A DNA stretch of 64,000 nt from Micractinium sp. NFX-FRZ (Eukaryota > Chlorophyta > Trebouxiophyceae > Chlorellales > Chlorellaceae). The DNA lies in NCBI GenBank assembly GCA_029339195.1, contig JAPTJF010000257.1, forward strand, positions 23,778 to 87,777, read 5' to 3'. Numbering within the stretch: the stretch's first letter is position 1; each line of letters begins with the position of its first letter. Position numbers and translations under genes: made by a program. Positions 62,233 through 64,000 of the stretch are shown piece after piece. The notes below the pieces were generated by a model that worked only from the letters and a program-made list of their open reading frames with translations, did no database searches and had not been told where the DNA came from.

Positions 62233-62918
62233 ACCACCCCGGCCTGCCTCCCCTCCCGCCCGTGCCGCCGCTGCCGCCGCCCCGCCCACACACACACACC
62301 CACACCTTGACACACTGTACCGAGCGCTCAAGTGCTACAGCGCCCTGTTTACCCTGATCCCCTCCTGCGCTCTTCCGCTCTCACCTCTCAACGGTATCCA
62401 TTTTGATTTGGCAGCACAAGTTTGTGCTGAAACGATTGTAATCCCACACCACACTCCGTCAGTCCATTACACAAACGCTGTTTCACCTTGCACGAAGCCG
62501 CGCACCACCAACAAGGAGGCGGCTACTAGTGGCGCAAAGGCAGAGCAGCTTATGCAGGAGGGAAGGGACGGAGCGGCAAACCAGAGCAGCCATCCAAGGG
62601 GGATGATGGTGTGGGTTTGTCAGCGGGCAGGCAGGGGGACGGCCAGGAATGGCCAGCTGCCACTGCCGCCGCCGCTGCCGCAGCCTCATGAGGTGCTGCA
62701 GTACATGTGCTGCCACTGCCGCATCCGCCGCACCTCCCAGGCAGTACCTGCAGTACATGTTGCAACGAGCGCTTGCTGCACATTCTGAACCACCAAGGTG
62801 GTGTGCCTCTCAAGTGGTCACTCTATTTAAAAAGTGACAGGCAGCGGCTGCTCCAGCTCAGCAAAGTGCCTGGGGCCCGGCGTGCCGCGCCAGCCCTGCC
62901 AGCACGCGGCGGCGGCGG
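61490..62918. other. Long stretch without a confident gene
   Basis: Contains a possible last exon of the membrane-protein gene (61699-61841) and pyrimidine-rich CATGC repeats at 61750-61850. It also holds a 47-base C run (62186-62232) and an open plus-strand frame at 62240-62790 that ends in Cys-rich MCCHCRIRRTSQAVPAVHVA. I cannot support a gene structure for that frame. Confidence 0.4.
62186..62232. repeat. Poly(C) tract of 47 bases
   Basis: An uninterrupted run of 47 C. The complementary poly(G) would form G-quadruplexes. The exact length is suspect, because homopolymers of this size are poorly resolved by sequencing and replication. Confidence 0.95.
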
Positions 62919-63076
62919 CTACCCGCCGCGCCCCCCCCGCAGGCGAGAGAGCCAGTTCTGTGTGTAAAACTTCAAGTAGATCCATCCGCGCCTGAGCCGG
63001 AACGACGCTGCATCCAGGCTGGCTGCTCCCAGCTGTCGGAACAGGGCCCGCGAGTCGGCGCCATCCGGTGTTGGCT
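62919..63076 (-). CDS. Probable C-terminal exon of an unidentified gene
   Basis: An acceptor at 63077-63078 (TGCAG on the minus strand) opens a frame encoding PTPDGADSRALFRQLGAASL, then DAASFRLRRGWIYLKFYTQN, then WLSRLRGGRGG and stop. The composition is protein-like, unlike the surrounding low-complexity frames. Upstream exons may lie at about 63200-63400 (LSLAAAAAAPHSPEVQSAER), but no splice chain could be proved. No family recognised. Confidence 0.35.
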
Positions 63077-64000
63077 CTGCAGGCAGGGCAGGCAGGCAGG
63101 CAGGGCGAGCTGTGGGGACAGGATCTTGTAGCATGCCAGACAGGACACCCCCCCAGATTTCAGAGGTGGGTGCTGCGCAATTGGCAAGCATGAGAACCAC
63201 GCAGGGCGCCGCTGGCGCTGGAGTTGCGCTGAGGCTGCATGGGCGGGCGAGGTGGCCTACATGGCGGGGGCTGTGGCATGCGGTCGTCCCCCGCCGTCTC
63301 CCCGCTCGCCTCGCTGCTGATCATCACCGCCAAACAGTGTCTGCGTGAGAGCAGCAGGCGAAGGCGCTCTGCGCTCTGCACCTCAGGCGAGTGAGGCGCT
63401 GCAGCTGCAGCAGCTAGTGACAACCTTGGATGCCCCTGCCACCCTCTCTCGACCTTTCTGGCCTGAGGGTCAGGGCTGCCATTGCGGGCAAGCCAGCGAG
63501 GTGGATGCCCTGGGCACTGTGTGAGGAAGCTTCTTAAGGCAACCTGATCAGGTCGATGGGATACCCTACTATATATGCAGCATTTCCAGGCCCCTTTCCA
63601 TGGCATTTCCGGTAAGGAAATGGTAGCACCCCTGGAAACGGGGCTGGAAATGCCTAAGAGCGGGCGGTAGGGGTACATATCAGGAACACATGGTGGCCGT
63701 CTACTGGAGCATGAAGGACCCGCCGAAGGTCTGGGAGGTCCATACACAGGTTGGGGGCGTCCACGTGGCGGCAGCTGGTGCATTTAGGAGCAGGTGGGGA
63801 ACTGATTGGCGTTGACGTGCGCTGCAAACCGGAGGCATGTGAATGTACTCTCCGTGGCAGGCGATGCACTTCGTCCCTTTTACTCCCAGGCCGCCAAACC
63901 CAAGAACATGTCCTGGTGATGTAAAAGGGCTAGTGCCGCCGGCGCCGACGAGCGCGGCACCTGCCGACACCACTTCTCCCAGTGGGTGCTTGCCATTCAA
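63077..64000. other. Right end of window, weak minus-strand coding signal
   Basis: Minus-strand frames at 63160-63783 and 63701-64000 are open, and the second extends off the window. One reads HVLGFGGLGVKGTKCIACHG, with a CxxCH motif, and another reads PKCTSCRHVDAPNLCMDLPD. They could be exons of one Cys-rich protein, but frames and splice sites were not resolved. A nested hairpin lies at 63580-63653. Confidence 0.35.
63580..63653. repeat. Nested inverted repeat (long hairpin)
   Basis: Arms 63580-63599 (GCATTTCCAGGCCCCTTTCC) and 63634-63653 (GGAAACGGGGCTGGAAATGC) pair at 18 of 20 positions. The loop itself holds a second perfect palindrome, CATTTCC at 63604-63610 and GGAAATG at 63616-63622. 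The whole 74 bases can fold into a two-tier stem. Confidence 0.85.

Noticed and set aside
63840..63890. CxxCH motif as a c-type cytochrome
   Set aside because: A single CIACH in an unresolved frame at the window edge, with no other cytochrome feature, is not enough.

Overview
The window is nuclear DNA from a green alga, most likely a trebouxiophyte of the Chlorella/Micractinium/Auxenochlorella type. It is GC-rich and gene-dense. Genes are broken by many short GT-AG introns whose donors are mostly GTGGGT, GTGAGG, GTGCGC or GTGCGG. CTG/GCA repeats are common. The protein set is plant-like: a double chloroplast CPN20, a plant-type ARFB GTPase, a RABG3-type Rab7, an NAXE-PNPO fusion like plant PDX3, and an LPA1-like plastid membrane protein. 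No bacterial, viral or transposon genes were recognised, and no tRNA or rRNA gene was noticed.

I assembled the genes exon by exon from sequence, checking splice sites and reading phase by hand. Layout: 1-1124 (-) LPA1-like membrane protein, running off the left edge; 1837-4645 (-) Rab7; 4887-8105 (+) plastid EF-hand membrane protein; 8535-14796 (-) VPS3/TGFBRAP1-like tether; 15162-17476 (-) XRCC4; 18227-20463 (-) ARFB; 21407-23224 (+) CPN20; 24597-25762 (-) ankyrin protein; 26294-31771 (-) NAXE-PNPO fusion; 32989-35584 (+) SEC14/CRAL-TRIO; 36543-39732 (-) TPR protein; 39915-42667 (+) YebC/TACO1; 43241-44039 (-) small ubiquitin-like protein; 44596-47278 (-) Mpv17/PMP22; 47732-48708 (+) calcineurin B; 49202-49597 (+) 71-residue protein; 50148-50899 (-) unknown; 51098-53198 (+) BCAS2/SPF27; 53615-57676 (-) F-box propeller protein; 57776-59797 (+) coiled-coil protein with three PAM2-like peptides; 60670-61490 (+) partial membrane protein. 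The last 1 kb has weak minus-strand coding signal.

Functionally this is an ordinary eukaryotic mix. Endomembrane trafficking is well represented (Rab7, VPS3, ARFB, SEC14, with Rab7 and VPS3 adjacent). Plastid and mitochondrial proteins (LPA1-like, CPN20, EF-hand protein, YebC, Mpv17), DNA repair (XRCC4), splicing (BCAS2) and vitamin B6/NADHX repair (NAXE-PNPO) make up much of the rest. Several head-to-head pairs share very short putative bidirectional promoters.

The most unusual signal is not a gene. In most multi-exon genes the introns hold decayed copies of the edges of their own neighbouring exons, splice site included. These range from about 80% identical ghosts to a 51/51-base identical copy at 28522-28572, and in the Mpv17 gene to a minisatellite that broke the assembly. 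This looks like recurrent local tandem duplication of exon/intron junctions acting as a source of intron growth.
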